In this document: positions 6,646 to 13,413 of the stretch, one piece after another
Layout: each line of letters begins with the position of its first letter
Numbering within the stretch: position 1 is the stretch's first letter
Origin: Chloroflexota bacterium
GTDB taxonomy: Bacteria; Chloroflexota; Dehalococcoidia; JACQGW01
Assembly: GCA_016199325.1 (NCBI GenBank)
Contig: JACQGW010000372.1
Span: 1 to 17,283, forward strand
Length of the DNA stretch: 17,283 nt
Reading direction: 5' to 3'
Notes under the pieces: generated by a model
Told to the model about the DNA's origin: nothing
The model's input: only the letters and a program-made list of their open reading frames with translations
The model's database searches: none
Made by a program: the position numbers and the translations under genes

Positions 6646-6674
6646 ACATTACCACCCTGGCGCCTGGCTGTCAA
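6646..6674 (-). promoter_or_regulatory. Predicted promoter of the DUF5343 gene
   Basis: On the minus strand, a consensus -35 TTGACA (6674-6669) is followed by a 17-nt spacer and TAATGT (6651-6646). A TG one base upstream makes an extended -10 (TGGTAATGT). Transcription would start near 6638, about 45 nt before the GTG start codon. Confidence 0.6.
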
Positions 6675-6911
6675 GGGGCAATGTCGACCCGCCGACGCGG
6701 GGAGAAGATCGTCCCCCGGTGGCCCTGACAGGCGCTTCCTGGGGGTCGATTCGATGGTGGGCCCCGCCATCATGCCCGGTCATCCTGCCCGATCATCCCC
6801 GATGATCCTCGGCAGCAGCCCCGGTCCGCGCCGATAGCTCCCCCGCCCACTTGCCGAACCGCTCCGCCAGCGCGTATCGGCAACACCGACGGTTCCTCGA
6901 AGGACTCCACG

Positions 6912-6943
6912 GACTACGGACTGGCAGGTAGCAGTCCGTAGTC
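6912..6943. repeat. Perfect 12-bp stem hairpin
   Basis: GACTACGGACTG (6912-6923) pairs perfectly with CAGTCCGTAGTC (6932-6943) around an 8-nt loop. No T-run follows on either strand, so a simple rho-independent terminator is unlikely. It contains the GGACTG/CAGTCC core. Confidence 0.8.
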
Positions 6944-6964
6944 GTCGGTCGGATACGGGACTGA

Positions 6965-6993
6965 CCTGGCGGACTGCGATGTAGTCCGCCAGG
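6965..6993. repeat. Perfect 11-bp stem hairpin
   Basis: CCTGGCGGACT (6965-6975) pairs perfectly with AGTCCGCCAGG (6983-6993) around a 7-nt loop. It lies 21 bp from the preceding hairpin and shares its GGACT/AGTCC part. No T-run follows. Confidence 0.8.
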
Positions 6994-7280
6994 CGAGACT
7001 GCGCCGAACTGCGTCGCACGGGGCCGGGGCTCGGTGACCGAGACCGACTGTCGGGGCTCGGCCGGCTGGCAGAGGAGGGGCCGATTGGGAGGCTGAGGTT
7101 CATCTCCGTGGCTCCCCCGCAGGAGCGGCCGCCATCGCCCCCGCTCCGAGTGGTTGGGGGGTGGGCTTGACCCGGCGGGCAAGCCGAACTGTCAGGCCAC
7201 CAGATCGCCAGGAAACACGCCCGGAAAAGGCGCCCGCTTCCGCCGACCGGTCTCCACAAGGATCGACCAAACGACCGACC

Positions 7281-7333
7281 GATGTTCCTGGCGTCTATCT
7301 AGGTGATCTTGGCGTCCTGGCAGTTCGTTCTCT
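7281..7333. repeat. Dispersed CCAAGACGCCAAG-type repeat, copy 2 (inverted)
   Basis: GATCTTGGCGTCCTGGCAGT and the following TCGTTCTCT (7303-7331) match the reverse complement of the copy at 5707-5751 with two mismatches over 29 bp. A second, more degraded half (CCTGGCGTCTATC) lies just before it. The two copies are inverted relative to each other and bracket the DUF5343 gene and the hairpin region. Confidence 0.65.
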
Positions 7334-7510
7334 GCCAGAGCCGCTCTCGTTTCCCGGGCCGCCCGCCCCCGGCAGTTTTCCACCAGGCGCCGGTTTGTCC
7401 ACGAAGATTATGTCCGGTAGAACTTATCCCGAAATGTTCTGTCAAGTGCTGGGGGCTTCGAGAGCGGCCTCCGGGGCTCTGCCGGCGGTCCGATGGCCGC
7501 CCCTGACCTC

Positions 7511-7542
7511 GGTGAGGAACGCCGCCGGTGAGGAACGCCGCC
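7511..7542. repeat. 16-bp tandem duplication
   Basis: GGTGAGGAACGCCGCC occurs twice, back to back and without mismatch (7511-7526, 7527-7542), in non-coding DNA. It is probably a recent slippage duplication. Confidence 0.8.
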
Positions 7543-7644
7543 GGCTCTCCCGAAAACCGGAAGTGCTGGACTGAGAGGGCCGAACGCTCAAGCGCCGACG
7601 GCGAACCCGCCGCCGGCGCTCCCCGCCCGACAGCCGGACGCGCC

Positions 7645-7680
7645 GGACTGAGAACTGCACGAGCGGGCGGAGTTCAGTCC
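7645..7680. terminator. Inverted repeat downstream of the CNNM/CorC gene
   Basis: GGACTGAGAACT (7645-7656) is partly complementary to AGTTCAGTCC (7671-7680). In the minus-strand transcript it falls about 60 nt after the stop codon of the CNNM/CorC gene, where a terminator is expected. There is no U-tract, so a rho-independent role is uncertain; it may be another member of the GGACTG hairpin group. Confidence 0.35.
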
Positions 7681-7741
7681 CGATTGCTGGGGGGGGCAAT
7701 GCAAGGGGCGGGGGCAGAGGGTTGGGGGCTCGGGCGGTGGC

Positions 7742-8992
7742 TCACGCCGCAGGGACGCGCGTGACCCGCACTTTCTTGATGCGGCGCCCCGCCGTCGCCA
7801 CGACGGCGATCTTCAGGCCATCCACCTGAACCTCGTCGCCGGCCGTCGGGATCTTGCCGAGCTGGTTGTAGACGAAGCCGCCCACGGTGTCGACGTCCTC
7901 GGTCTCCAGCGTCACCCCGAACAGCTCGGTGAGCGCGTCGACGCCGACCCGGCTGTCGAGCAGCGCCTCGTTCTCGCTGACCTGCTCGATGCGTGTCTCC
8001 TCGACGTCGTACTCGTCCTGGATCTCGCCGACGATCTCCTCCAGCAGGTCCTCGATCGTGACGAGGCCCGCCGTGCCGCCGTATTCGTCCACGACGATGG
8101 CGATATGCACTTTCTTTTGCTGAAGCTCGTGGAGCAGCTCGTCGACCCGCTTCGTCTCGGGAATGAAGTAGGCCGGGCGAGCGATCGCCGTCAGCGCCGG
8201 CGGCGGTCCACCGTCGGCCAGGTGGCGAAGCAAGTCCTTGACGTAGACGATGCCCACGATGTTGTCGACGGATCCCTCATAGAGCGGGATCCGGCTCTTG
8301 CCCTGCCGAATGATCAGCTCGACGACCTCCTTGAGCGCCGCCTTTGTGGGCGCGGCGACGATGTCGATGCGCGGCACCATGATCTCGCGGGCCGTCGTCT
8401 CCTCGAGCTCGAAGATGCCCTTGATCATCTCCTGCTCGTCTTCCTCGATGATGCCGTCCTCGCTCACCATGAGCCGCAGCTCCTCTTCGGTCACGGCCGA
8501 CGCCTCGCCGTTCCCCGGGGCTCCGCCGCGCGCGACCAGATTCGTCAGACGGCTGATCAGCCAAACGATCGGCCGCAGGAGCCGCGTCAGAAGGTCGATG
8601 GGTCCGGCGACGAGGAGCGCCGCGCGCTCGACGTGCCGAGTCGCCAGCGCCTTGGGCAGCGCCTCGGCGAAGATCAGGATGACCAGGGTGAGCGCGGCGA
8701 GGCCCGCCGGGACGCCCCAGGGTGCCGGCAGGAGCTCGCCCGCGAGCAGTGTGCCGAGCGCGGCGGCGCCGACGATGGCAACGCTGTTCAGGAGGAGAAT
8801 CGTCGCGAGGAACATCTGGGGTTGTTCGAGCAGGCGCTCCAGCAGGGGGGCGCCGCGTACGCCCTCTTCACGAAGGTGTTTGATTTTCAGCCGGCTTATG
8901 GTGCTGAGCGCCGCCTCGGCAGCCGACGCGAACGCCGACAGGAGGATGAAGATCGCCAGCACCCCAAGTCTCAGATAACTACTGTCGTCCAA
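7742..8992 (-). CDS. CNNM/CorC-type (HlyC/CorC) transporter with CBS domains
   Basis: The 416-residue product has the full architecture of this family. A DUF21/CNNM membrane domain with about four hydrophobic segments (near 7-27, 60-82, 95-115, 130-152) contains the EALPKALA stretch. A CBS pair follows (about 200-315; MVPRIDIVAAP, SRIPLYEG, VDEYGGTAGLVTIEDLLEEI), then a CorC_HlyC domain (about 335-412; DTVGGFVY). Family members export Mg2+ or other divalent cations, with the CBS pair sensing nucleotides. Older annotations call them hemolysins, which is not supported as a function. The TTG start follows GAGGAG by only 3 nt, so the exact start is less certain. It lies 90 bp after glmU on the same strand, with a hairpin in the gap. 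Confidence 0.92.
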   Translation of the reverse strand: MDDSSYLRLGVLAIFILLSAFASAAEAALSTISRLKIKHLREEGVRGAPLLERLLEQPQMFLATILLLNSVAIVGAAALGTLLAGELLPAPWGVPAGLAALTLVILIFAEALPKALATRHVERAALLVAGPIDLLTRLLRPIVWLISRLTNLVARGGAPGNGEASAVTEEELRLMVSEDGIIEEDEQEMIKGIFELEETTAREIMVPRIDIVAAPTKAALKEVVELIIRQGKSRIPLYEGSVDNIVGIVYVKDLLRHLADGGPPPALTAIARPAYFIPETKRVDELLHELQQKKVHIAIVVDEYGGTAGLVTIEDLLEEIVGEIQDEYDVEETRIEQVSENEALLDSRVGVDALTELFGVTLETEDVDTVGGFVYNQLGKIPTAGDEVQVDGLKIAVVATAGRRIKKVRVTRVPAA

Positions 8993-9019
8993 AGACTCCT
9001 CGCATTTCTTCCCTCACCA

Positions 9020-9068
9020 GGTCGCCGGCACCGGCCGGACCACCTGGCCGGCCGCCGAGCAGGCGACC
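9020..9068. repeat. Nested hairpin between glmU and the CNNM/CorC gene
   Basis: GGTCGCC (9020-9026) pairs with GGCGACC (9062-9068), and CCGGCC (9031-9036) pairs with GGCCGG (9046-9051) inside it. It lies just upstream of the CNNM/CorC start and lacks a T-run. It could dampen read-through from glmU, or be a chance structure in GC-rich DNA. Confidence 0.35.
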
Positions 9069-9082
9069 GGGTTCCCGGCCGG

Positions 9083-10474
9083 TTATCGTCGCCCGGTAGA
9101 ACCGGGCTCGGCCGCTGAGGGGTCGGCGTGCGACTTCTCGTCACGAAGACGAGCAGGCACGCCATAGGCAAGACGGCCGGGTGGCACGTCGCGGGTGACG
9201 ACGGCGCCGGCACCCGTCCTGGCGCCATCGCCGACGACCACCGGGGCGACAAGCATCGTATCGCTCCCGATGAACACCCGCTCCCCGATCACCGTCCGAT
9301 GCTTCTCCTTGCCGTCGAAGTTGCACGTCACCGTGCCGGCGCCGATGTTCACATCCGCGCCGACCGTGGCGTCGCCGACGTAGCTGAAGTGCCCCATCTT
9401 CGTACGGGCACCCAGCCGGCTGTTCTTCACCTCGGCATAGTTGCCCAGATGCACGCCGTCCGCCAGACACGAGCCGCCCCGCACGTGGCTGTACGGGCCG
9501 ATGGACCCGCCGTCCGCCACCGTCGAATCCTCAATCGTCGATGCGACGATGCGGCAGCTCCTCCCGATAGCGGCGTTCACCAGCACGGCTCCCGGGCCGA
9601 TGGTGCATCCCTCGCCGATGACGCTCCGCCCGCGGACGATGGTGAACGGCTCCAGGACGCTGTCCTCGCCGATCTCGACGCCGTCGTCGACGAAGGTCGA
9701 CGCCGGATCGACCAGCGTGACGCCCGCCAGCATGATCCGCCGGCGGATCCGGTGGCGGATCACCGCCTCGGCCTCGGCCAGTTGCACGCGGGTGTTCACG
9801 CCGAGCGATTCCCCGGGGTCGGCCAGATCGACGCTGCGGACCCGATGCCCCTCGGCCACAGCCAGGCGCACGAGGTCCGTGAGGTAGGCCTCGCCACCGC
9901 TCCGGCGCTCCAGACGGTCGAGATTCGGCCAGAGCCAGCTCGCCCGGAAGCAGTAGACGCCGCAGTTGATCTCCCGGAGGAGGCGCTGTTCAGGTGTCGC
10001 CTCACGCTCCTCGACGATGTCGGCCACGGCGCCGCCGGCTGCCCGGATGACCCGTCCCAGCCCGGCCGGCTCGGGGACGGCGCAGGAGAGGAACGTCAGC
10101 GTTGCGCCGCCCATTCGGTGGTCGCCAACCAGCGCCCGGAGCGTCTCGGCGGTGAGGAGTGGCGTATCCCCGTAGAGCACCAGCACGTCGGCCGGGCCGT
10201 CGGCCAGCAGGCGCCGCGCCGCGGCGACGGCATCCCCGGTCCCGAGCTGTTCGGGCTGGATGGCGTATTCGACCTCGTCGCCCAGGTGGGCGCGCACCCG
10301 CTCGGCGTCATGGCCGACGACGAGCACGCTGCGCTCCACGCCGGCCTCTTGCGCGGCCCGAATGACGTATTCGACCATGGCCCGGCCTGCGATGGGATGC
10401 AGCACCTTCGGCAGACGGGACTTCATCCGGGTGCCCTTGCCCGCCGCCAGGATGACTGCGGCCAACTGCGCCAT
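9083..10474 (-). CDS. glmU: Bifunctional GlmU: GlcN-1-P acetyltransferase / GlcNAc-1-P uridylyltransferase
   Basis: The 463-residue product makes UDP-GlcNAc, the precursor of peptidoglycan, in the cytoplasm. The N-terminal uridylyltransferase shows LAAGKGTRMKSRLPKVLH (9-26), the metal-binding Asp103 (YGDTPLL) and the conserved LREINCGVYCF stretch. The C-terminal half is a left-handed beta-helix of hexapeptide repeats with the acetyltransferase site: YAEVKNSRLG, the likely catalytic His362 (GHFSYVGD) and NIGAGTVTCNFDGK. Length is normal for the family (about 456) plus a short tail. The ATG chosen has GGAGG 6 nt upstream; an ATG two codons earlier lies too close. A rho-independent terminator hairpin ends only about 10 nt before the Shine-Dalgarno sequence, so expression probably depends on read-through from the upstream tRNA-Gln promoter. 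Confidence 0.96.
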   Translation of the reverse strand: MAQLAAVILAAGKGTRMKSRLPKVLHPIAGRAMVEYVIRAAQEAGVERSVLVVGHDAERVRAHLGDEVEYAIQPEQLGTGDAVAAARRLLADGPADVLVLYGDTPLLTAETLRALVGDHRMGGATLTFLSCAVPEPAGLGRVIRAAGGAVADIVEEREATPEQRLLREINCGVYCFRASWLWPNLDRLERRSGGEAYLTDLVRLAVAEGHRVRSVDLADPGESLGVNTRVQLAEAEAVIRHRIRRRIMLAGVTLVDPASTFVDDGVEIGEDSVLEPFTIVRGRSVIGEGCTIGPGAVLVNAAIGRSCRIVASTIEDSTVADGGSIGPYSHVRGGSCLADGVHLGNYAEVKNSRLGARTKMGHFSYVGDATVGADVNIGAGTVTCNFDGKEKHRTVIGERVFIGSDTMLVAPVVVGDGARTGAGAVVTRDVPPGRLAYGVPARLRDEKSHADPSAAEPGSTGRR

Positions 10475-10493
10475 CCTCATCCTCCAGAGCAAC

Positions 10494-10547
10494 AAAAAAA
10501 GACACCGGCCTTTCGGCGCCCGGACGCCCGTCCGGGTCCCCGGTGTC
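10494..10547 (-). terminator. Rho-independent terminator between tRNA-Gln and glmU
   Basis: On the minus strand GACACCGG (10547-10540) pairs perfectly with CCGGTGTC (10508-10501). An inner CCCGGAC/GTCCGGG hairpin lies within, and seven T residues (10500-10494) follow immediately. This is a textbook intrinsic terminator. It would end the tRNA-Gln transcript, but sits directly before the glmU ribosome binding site. Confidence 0.85.
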
Positions 10548-10737
10548 CCATCGCATGCAGCGGCAAGGCCGCCAAGCGGGAGCTCAGGGCCAAAAGGCAG
10601 TTGTCTCGCTTGACAGAGCGATCACGGCGCCGGCGTTCCGGCGGCTCGGATTCCATAAAGAGTCGCACACCCTCCCAGCCGATCTGAGGCCGAGGTTCAG
10701 CCGAACACGGACCGGCAGACTCGGGGAGACCTGACTC

Positions 10738-10811
10738 TGGCAGCCGAGCCTGGATTCGAACCAGGATTAAAGGATCCAAAGTCCTCTGTGCTACCGTTGC
10801 ACCACTCGGCT
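10738..10811 (-). tRNA. tRNA-Gln (anticodon TTG)
   Basis: The minus strand folds as a complete tRNA. The acceptor stem AGCCGAG/CTCGGCT is perfect. A D arm (GTGC...GCAC) follows, then an anticodon arm with loop CTTTGGA (anticodon TTG, glutamine), a 5-nt variable loop, and T arm CCTGG-TTCGAAT-CCAGG. A discriminator G and an encoded CCA (10738-10740) end it. It has its own strong promoter upstream and a terminator about 190 bp downstream. Confidence 0.96.
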
Positions 10812-10844
10812 CTGCTCGGATTCGGCGCCGCTGAAGCAGCCATA

Positions 10845-10874
10845 ATTCTAGCCGAGTAAGGCTGTTTCTGTCAA
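10845..10874 (-). promoter_or_regulatory. Strong sigma-70-type promoter of tRNA-Gln
   Basis: TTGACA (10874-10869) and TAGAAT (10850-10845) on the minus strand are separated by 18 nt. The predicted start near 10838 lies about 27 nt before the mature tRNA end. It is one of the best promoter matches in the window and may also drive glmU by read-through. Confidence 0.8.
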
Positions 10875-10930
10875 GCATTCGGCGCGCCCGCCAACCGCCT
10901 CAGCATTCCCGCGCGTTGGTGCCGCAGAAG

Positions 10931-11035
10931 GGATGAACCGCCAAGGCGCCAAGAACGCCAAGATGGGAGTTTCTGGTTCATGCAATACCACCAAACCCTT
11001 CGTCTTGGCGTTCTTGGCGTCTTGGCGGTTCGATC
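10931..11035. repeat. Dispersed CCAAGACGCCAAG-type repeat, copy 3 (full inverted repeat)
   Basis: Arm one (10931-10963, GAACCGCCAAGGCGCCAAGA inside) and arm two (11003-11035, its reverse complement with about two differences) enclose a 39-nt loop. Each arm carries the same core as the copies at 5707-5751 and 7281-7333. This complete form suggests the others are partial or degraded members. It lies in the gap between tRNA-Gln and the GlsB-type gene. Confidence 0.8.
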
Positions 11036-11057
11036 CCCCTTGGCGGTTCGATCCCCC
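11022..11057. repeat. 18-bp tandem duplication at the repeat edge
   Basis: TTGGCGGTTCGATCCCCC is present twice in direct tandem (11022-11039, 11040-11057) without mismatch. The first unit is the outer end of inverted-repeat arm two, so the element's terminus has been duplicated. Confidence 0.85.
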
Positions 11058-11081
11058 TCGGCACCGCTCGCAGACCGCCGA

Positions 11082-11417
11082 TCACGCCACCCGACGGCCG
11101 GCCGTCGCCTTCAACACGAGGTCGGCGACAAAGGCGAAGATGATCGCGCCGATCAGGGCCGATACCAGCGGGATGTTCGAGACGGTCGGACCGATTGACC
11201 CCAGCAACTGCACGCCGATCCAACTGCCCAGCAGGCCGGCGACAATGGCACCCAGCCAGCCAAATGGCAGCTCCCCCGGGACGATCGCGTCGGCCAGCGC
11301 GCCGACCAGGCCGGCGATGACCAGATGGAAGATCAGCCCCAGGAGGCCGAACGATAGCCAGATGAGCACTGCCACGATCAGAAAAATGACTACCGCAAGC
11401 AGCACAAGCACAGGCAT
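11082..11417 (-). CDS. GlsB/YeaQ/YmgE-type small stress membrane protein
   Basis: The 111-residue protein has three or four membrane segments with the glycine-rich pattern of the transglycosylase-associated (GlsB/YeaQ/YmgE) family. The core is IVPGELPFGWLGAIVAGLLG, then SWIGVQLLG and a final segment VSALIGAIIFAFVADLVL. An extra N-terminal hydrophobic helix (residues 1-28) precedes the core and makes it longer than the usual 80-90 residues. Members are induced by stress; the molecular role is not established and the old transglycosylase name is not a demonstrated activity. The ATG start follows a purine-rich stretch containing GGGAGGTGGG. A leader of over 100 nt with 14-bp tandem repeats lies upstream. 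Confidence 0.85.
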   Translation of the reverse strand: MPVLVLLAVVIFLIVAVLIWLSFGLLGLIFHLVIAGLVGALADAIVPGELPFGWLGAIVAGLLGSWIGVQLLGSIGPTVSNIPLVSALIGAIIFAFVADLVLKATAGRRVA

Positions 11418-11464
11418 GCGATACCCACCTCCCTTTCCGCTCTCCTCTTCCTTTCCTCGCCTTT

Positions 11465-11506
11465 CAGTTCCCCGCCCTCAGTTCCTCGCCTTCAGTTCCT
11501 CGCCTT
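11465..11506. repeat. 14-bp tandem repeat array upstream of the GlsB-type gene
   Basis: Three units of 14 bp (11465-11478, 11479-11492, 11493-11506) follow the pattern CAGTTCCTCGCCTT. The last two are identical, the first has two differences, and a partial fourth follows. In the minus-strand transcript each unit reads AAGGCGAGGAACTG, a purine-rich sequence in the leader of the GlsB-type gene. Confidence 0.8.
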
Positions 11507-11551
11507 CAGTCCATCTGCGACCCCGGCTGCCGCTGGGCCGTCAGGGTCAGA

Positions 11552-11557
11552 ACTATA
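11552..11557 (-). promoter_or_regulatory. Possible -10 box for the GlsB-type gene
   Basis: TATAGT on the minus strand, in a locally AT-rich patch (TTTTATAGTTC), lies about 135 nt before the GlsB-type start and just after the cellulase gene ends. No good -35 box is 16-18 nt upstream, so an alternative sigma factor is possible. Confidence 0.35.
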
Positions 11558-11600
11558 AAAGCGCAAGAACCGTACCAGGTTCGGCCCGACGGCTTGCCGA

Positions 11601-13349
11601 TCAGGGCTCGCGCCCCCAGACCCGCCGCCCGTCCAGATAGAGGGCCATGCCATCCCATTCCTCGAAGCCGCTTCCGGGCCGGAAGCTGAAATCGTTCGTC
11701 TGGTCGTAGGCGGACCAGTCCTCTTTGTGCAGGCGCACGCGAACCTCGCCGGTCGTCTGGTAGGGGGCGATGGGCGGCGCCTCGCGGGAGAAGGTGAACC
11801 GGATGTAACCCGTCTGGCCGCCCTGCGGGGCGTCGACGACCTCGGCGCGCACGTGCTCCTTCCCAAGCGCCGCCCAGTCGATCTCGACCACCTGCCGACT
11901 GCCGTGCAGATCCCCGCTGCTGAACCAGTAGCGCACCTCCAGGCGCGCCGGCTCCACCGCTGCCGATCCATCGTTGGTCGCCGAGAAGCTGAAGCCGATG
12001 TTCGACGTCCTCGCCGAGGGATCGTTGCTCCGCTGGCTGAGGCGCCAGCCGCCGGCAGGCCGGACGATCGGCTCGTCGATCCGCGCCGCCAGATGCGGAC
12101 GGTAGGCGTTCTCCTTGGCCAGGACCACCCGCTGCCAGTCCTCGTCCAGAACGCCGCCGGTGTCGATGGAGTTCGGGTTGAGCGACCAGGCAAAGAACCC
12201 GACCTCCCGCTCGGTCAGGTATCGGAGGAGCGACTGCTGCCAGACGCCCTCGGCGTCGTCGCCGGTTGAACGCCCGCCAAACTCGCCCACCACGACCGGG
12301 GCGATGCTGCGCCGGACGAGATAGCCCCAGTTGGTGTCCCACACCCCCGGCAGGTTGTTCGGGAAATCGGCCGCCAGGAACCAGCCCTGCTGATAGACGC
12401 CGGGGCCGTAGTCGTGCGGGCTGTAGACGAGCCGATTCGGGAGCGCGAGCCGGACCCGGTCGGCGGCGGCGCCCCGCAGATTGCCGCCCCACCAGTACCA
12501 CTCGTTCTGGTGCCGCTCAACCCCCTGCACGAAGACGAGGAGATACGGATTCGCCGCCAGCACGGCGTTGCCCGCTCGCTCGGCCGCCAGTCGCCAGTCG
12601 GTCGCCGCCTCGCCGCTCCCCCAGGTCGCCGCGCCTTTCGGCTCGTTGTGCAGGTCGACCCCGACGACGGCGTCGTTCCCCCGGTAGCGGGCCGCCAGGA
12701 ACTGCCAATCGGCGATCCACTGCGCTTCGCTGACCGATCTCGTGTACCAGAGGTCCGACTGCCCGGCGCTGTCCGGTCGGTGCCGGTCGAGCACGACCTT
12801 CAGCCCGCGGGTCCGGGCGCCCTCGACGAGCCGATCCAGGACCTCCACAGGGGTCAGCCGCTCCAGGTCCGGATTGACGACGTAATTGACGCCGCCGACC
12901 TCGGCGCCGGGCCGCAGCATCTCGTTGGTGTACGGCAGGCGGATGGCGTTGTAGCCGAGCTGGGCGATCTGGTCGAGCAGCGATTGCCAGTTGCGCGTCC
13001 AGAGCCCGTGGGGCGCAAACGTGCCCGTTTCCATCCCGAACCAGTTGACGCCGGTGAGTCGAGCCCGCCGGCCCTGGCTGTCGTAGAGGTGGCCGCCACA
13101 GGTGTGAAGGTAGTTGGCCGGCCGACCGGGCGAGCGTGGCGGCGGCGGCTCCAGCTCGGTCCGATCGAGCTGGCATTCCCGCTCACGGATGGTGCTGGCA
13201 GCATCGGCGAGGGGGCGGACGGCTCCGACGTCGGGCAGCATCCCGGGCCGGACGATCTCCCCGGCGGTGGCCAGCCATCCTGCCGCGACGACAATGCCGG
13301 CCCCGACGGCCAGTGCGATCAGCAGACGCTTCAGAACGATGCGCCTCAT
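11601..13349 (-). CDS. Secreted or membrane-tethered GH5 cellulase with C-terminal CBM3-like domain
   Basis: The 582-residue product has a signal or anchor helix (residues 5-28). A GH5 catalytic barrel (about 85-425) and a CBM3-like beta-sandwich (about 448-580, YWFSSGD, then EDWSAYDQTNDFSF) follow. GH5 hallmarks are all visible: TGVNWFGMETG at the first strand, acid/base Glu236 in DLHNEPKG, His312/Tyr314 in SPHDYGP, nucleophile Glu356 in VVVGEFGGR, and Trp388 in FFAWSLNPNS. Such enzymes hydrolyse beta-1,4-glucans by a retaining mechanism, and CBM3 modules bind crystalline cellulose. The ATG start is fixed by the signal sequence, although its Shine-Dalgarno match is weak. Its upstream region has repeated ATGCGTCA sites, possibly regulatory. 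No other cellulolytic gene is nearby, so it appears to act as a stand-alone enzyme. Confidence 0.93.
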   Translation of the reverse strand: MRRIVLKRLLIALAVGAGIVVAAGWLATAGEIVRPGMLPDVGAVRPLADAASTIRERECQLDRTELEPPPPRSPGRPANYLHTCGGHLYDSQGRRARLTGVNWFGMETGTFAPHGLWTRNWQSLLDQIAQLGYNAIRLPYTNEMLRPGAEVGGVNYVVNPDLERLTPVEVLDRLVEGARTRGLKVVLDRHRPDSAGQSDLWYTRSVSEAQWIADWQFLAARYRGNDAVVGVDLHNEPKGAATWGSGEAATDWRLAAERAGNAVLAANPYLLVFVQGVERHQNEWYWWGGNLRGAAADRVRLALPNRLVYSPHDYGPGVYQQGWFLAADFPNNLPGVWDTNWGYLVRRSIAPVVVGEFGGRSTGDDAEGVWQQSLLRYLTEREVGFFAWSLNPNSIDTGGVLDEDWQRVVLAKENAYRPHLAARIDEPIVRPAGGWRLSQRSNDPSARTSNIGFSFSATNDGSAAVEPARLEVRYWFSSGDLHGSRQVVEIDWAALGKEHVRAEVVDAPQGGQTGYIRFTFSREAPPIAPYQTTGEVRVRLHKEDWSAYDQTNDFSFRPGSGFEEWDGMALYLDGRRVWGREP

Positions 13350-13379
13350 GGCGGCGGCCTACGTCATACATCCATCATC

Positions 13380-13413
13380 ATGCGTCATGCGTCATGCTTG
13401 GATCGTGACGCAT
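13380..13413. promoter_or_regulatory. Direct and inverted ATGCGTCA repeats upstream of the cellulase gene
   Basis: ATGCGTCA occurs at 13380-13387 and 13387-13394 and, inverted, as TGACGCAT at 13406-13413. The second and third copies form a perfect 8-bp palindrome with an 11-nt centre. The array lies 31-64 bp before the cellulase start codon, where an operator is expected. No clear -35/-10 pair was seen beside it. Confidence 0.45.

Larger units (their letters stand above)
6675..7741. other. 1.1-kb intergenic region with hairpins and no convincing gene
   Basis: Open frames here lack domain-like sequence, start signals and sensible composition on both strands. What is visible is structure: two strong hairpins (6912-6943, 6965-6993), a small CTCGG/CCGAG hairpin (7030-7042), a dispersed repeat (7281-7333), a 16-bp tandem duplication (7511-7542) and an inverted repeat (7645-7680). 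A locally AT-richer patch near 7405-7446 contains TTGACA on the minus strand and an AGAAC/GTTCT inverted repeat. The hairpins make a non-coding RNA possible, but no full promoter-terminator unit is clear. Confidence 0.6.

Noticed and set aside
7405..7446. Minus-strand TTGACA in an AT-rich patch as a promoter
   Set aside because: At 17-nt spacing the -10 region is TTCTAC, a poor match, and no gene follows; it may be an element end, but that is not supported.
6780..7574. Open frames on both strands in the hairpin region
   Set aside because: They cross perfect hairpins and dispersed repeats, lack ribosome binding sites and have Arg/Ser/Pro-rich composition typical of non-coding GC-rich DNA.
8105..9118. 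337-codon plus-strand open frame
   Set aside because: It is antisense to the CNNM/CorC gene, with Arg/Asp/Gln-rich low-complexity sequence.
11465..11506. Possible CRISPR array
   Set aside because: The units are only 14 bp and directly tandem with no spacers, and no cas gene is present.
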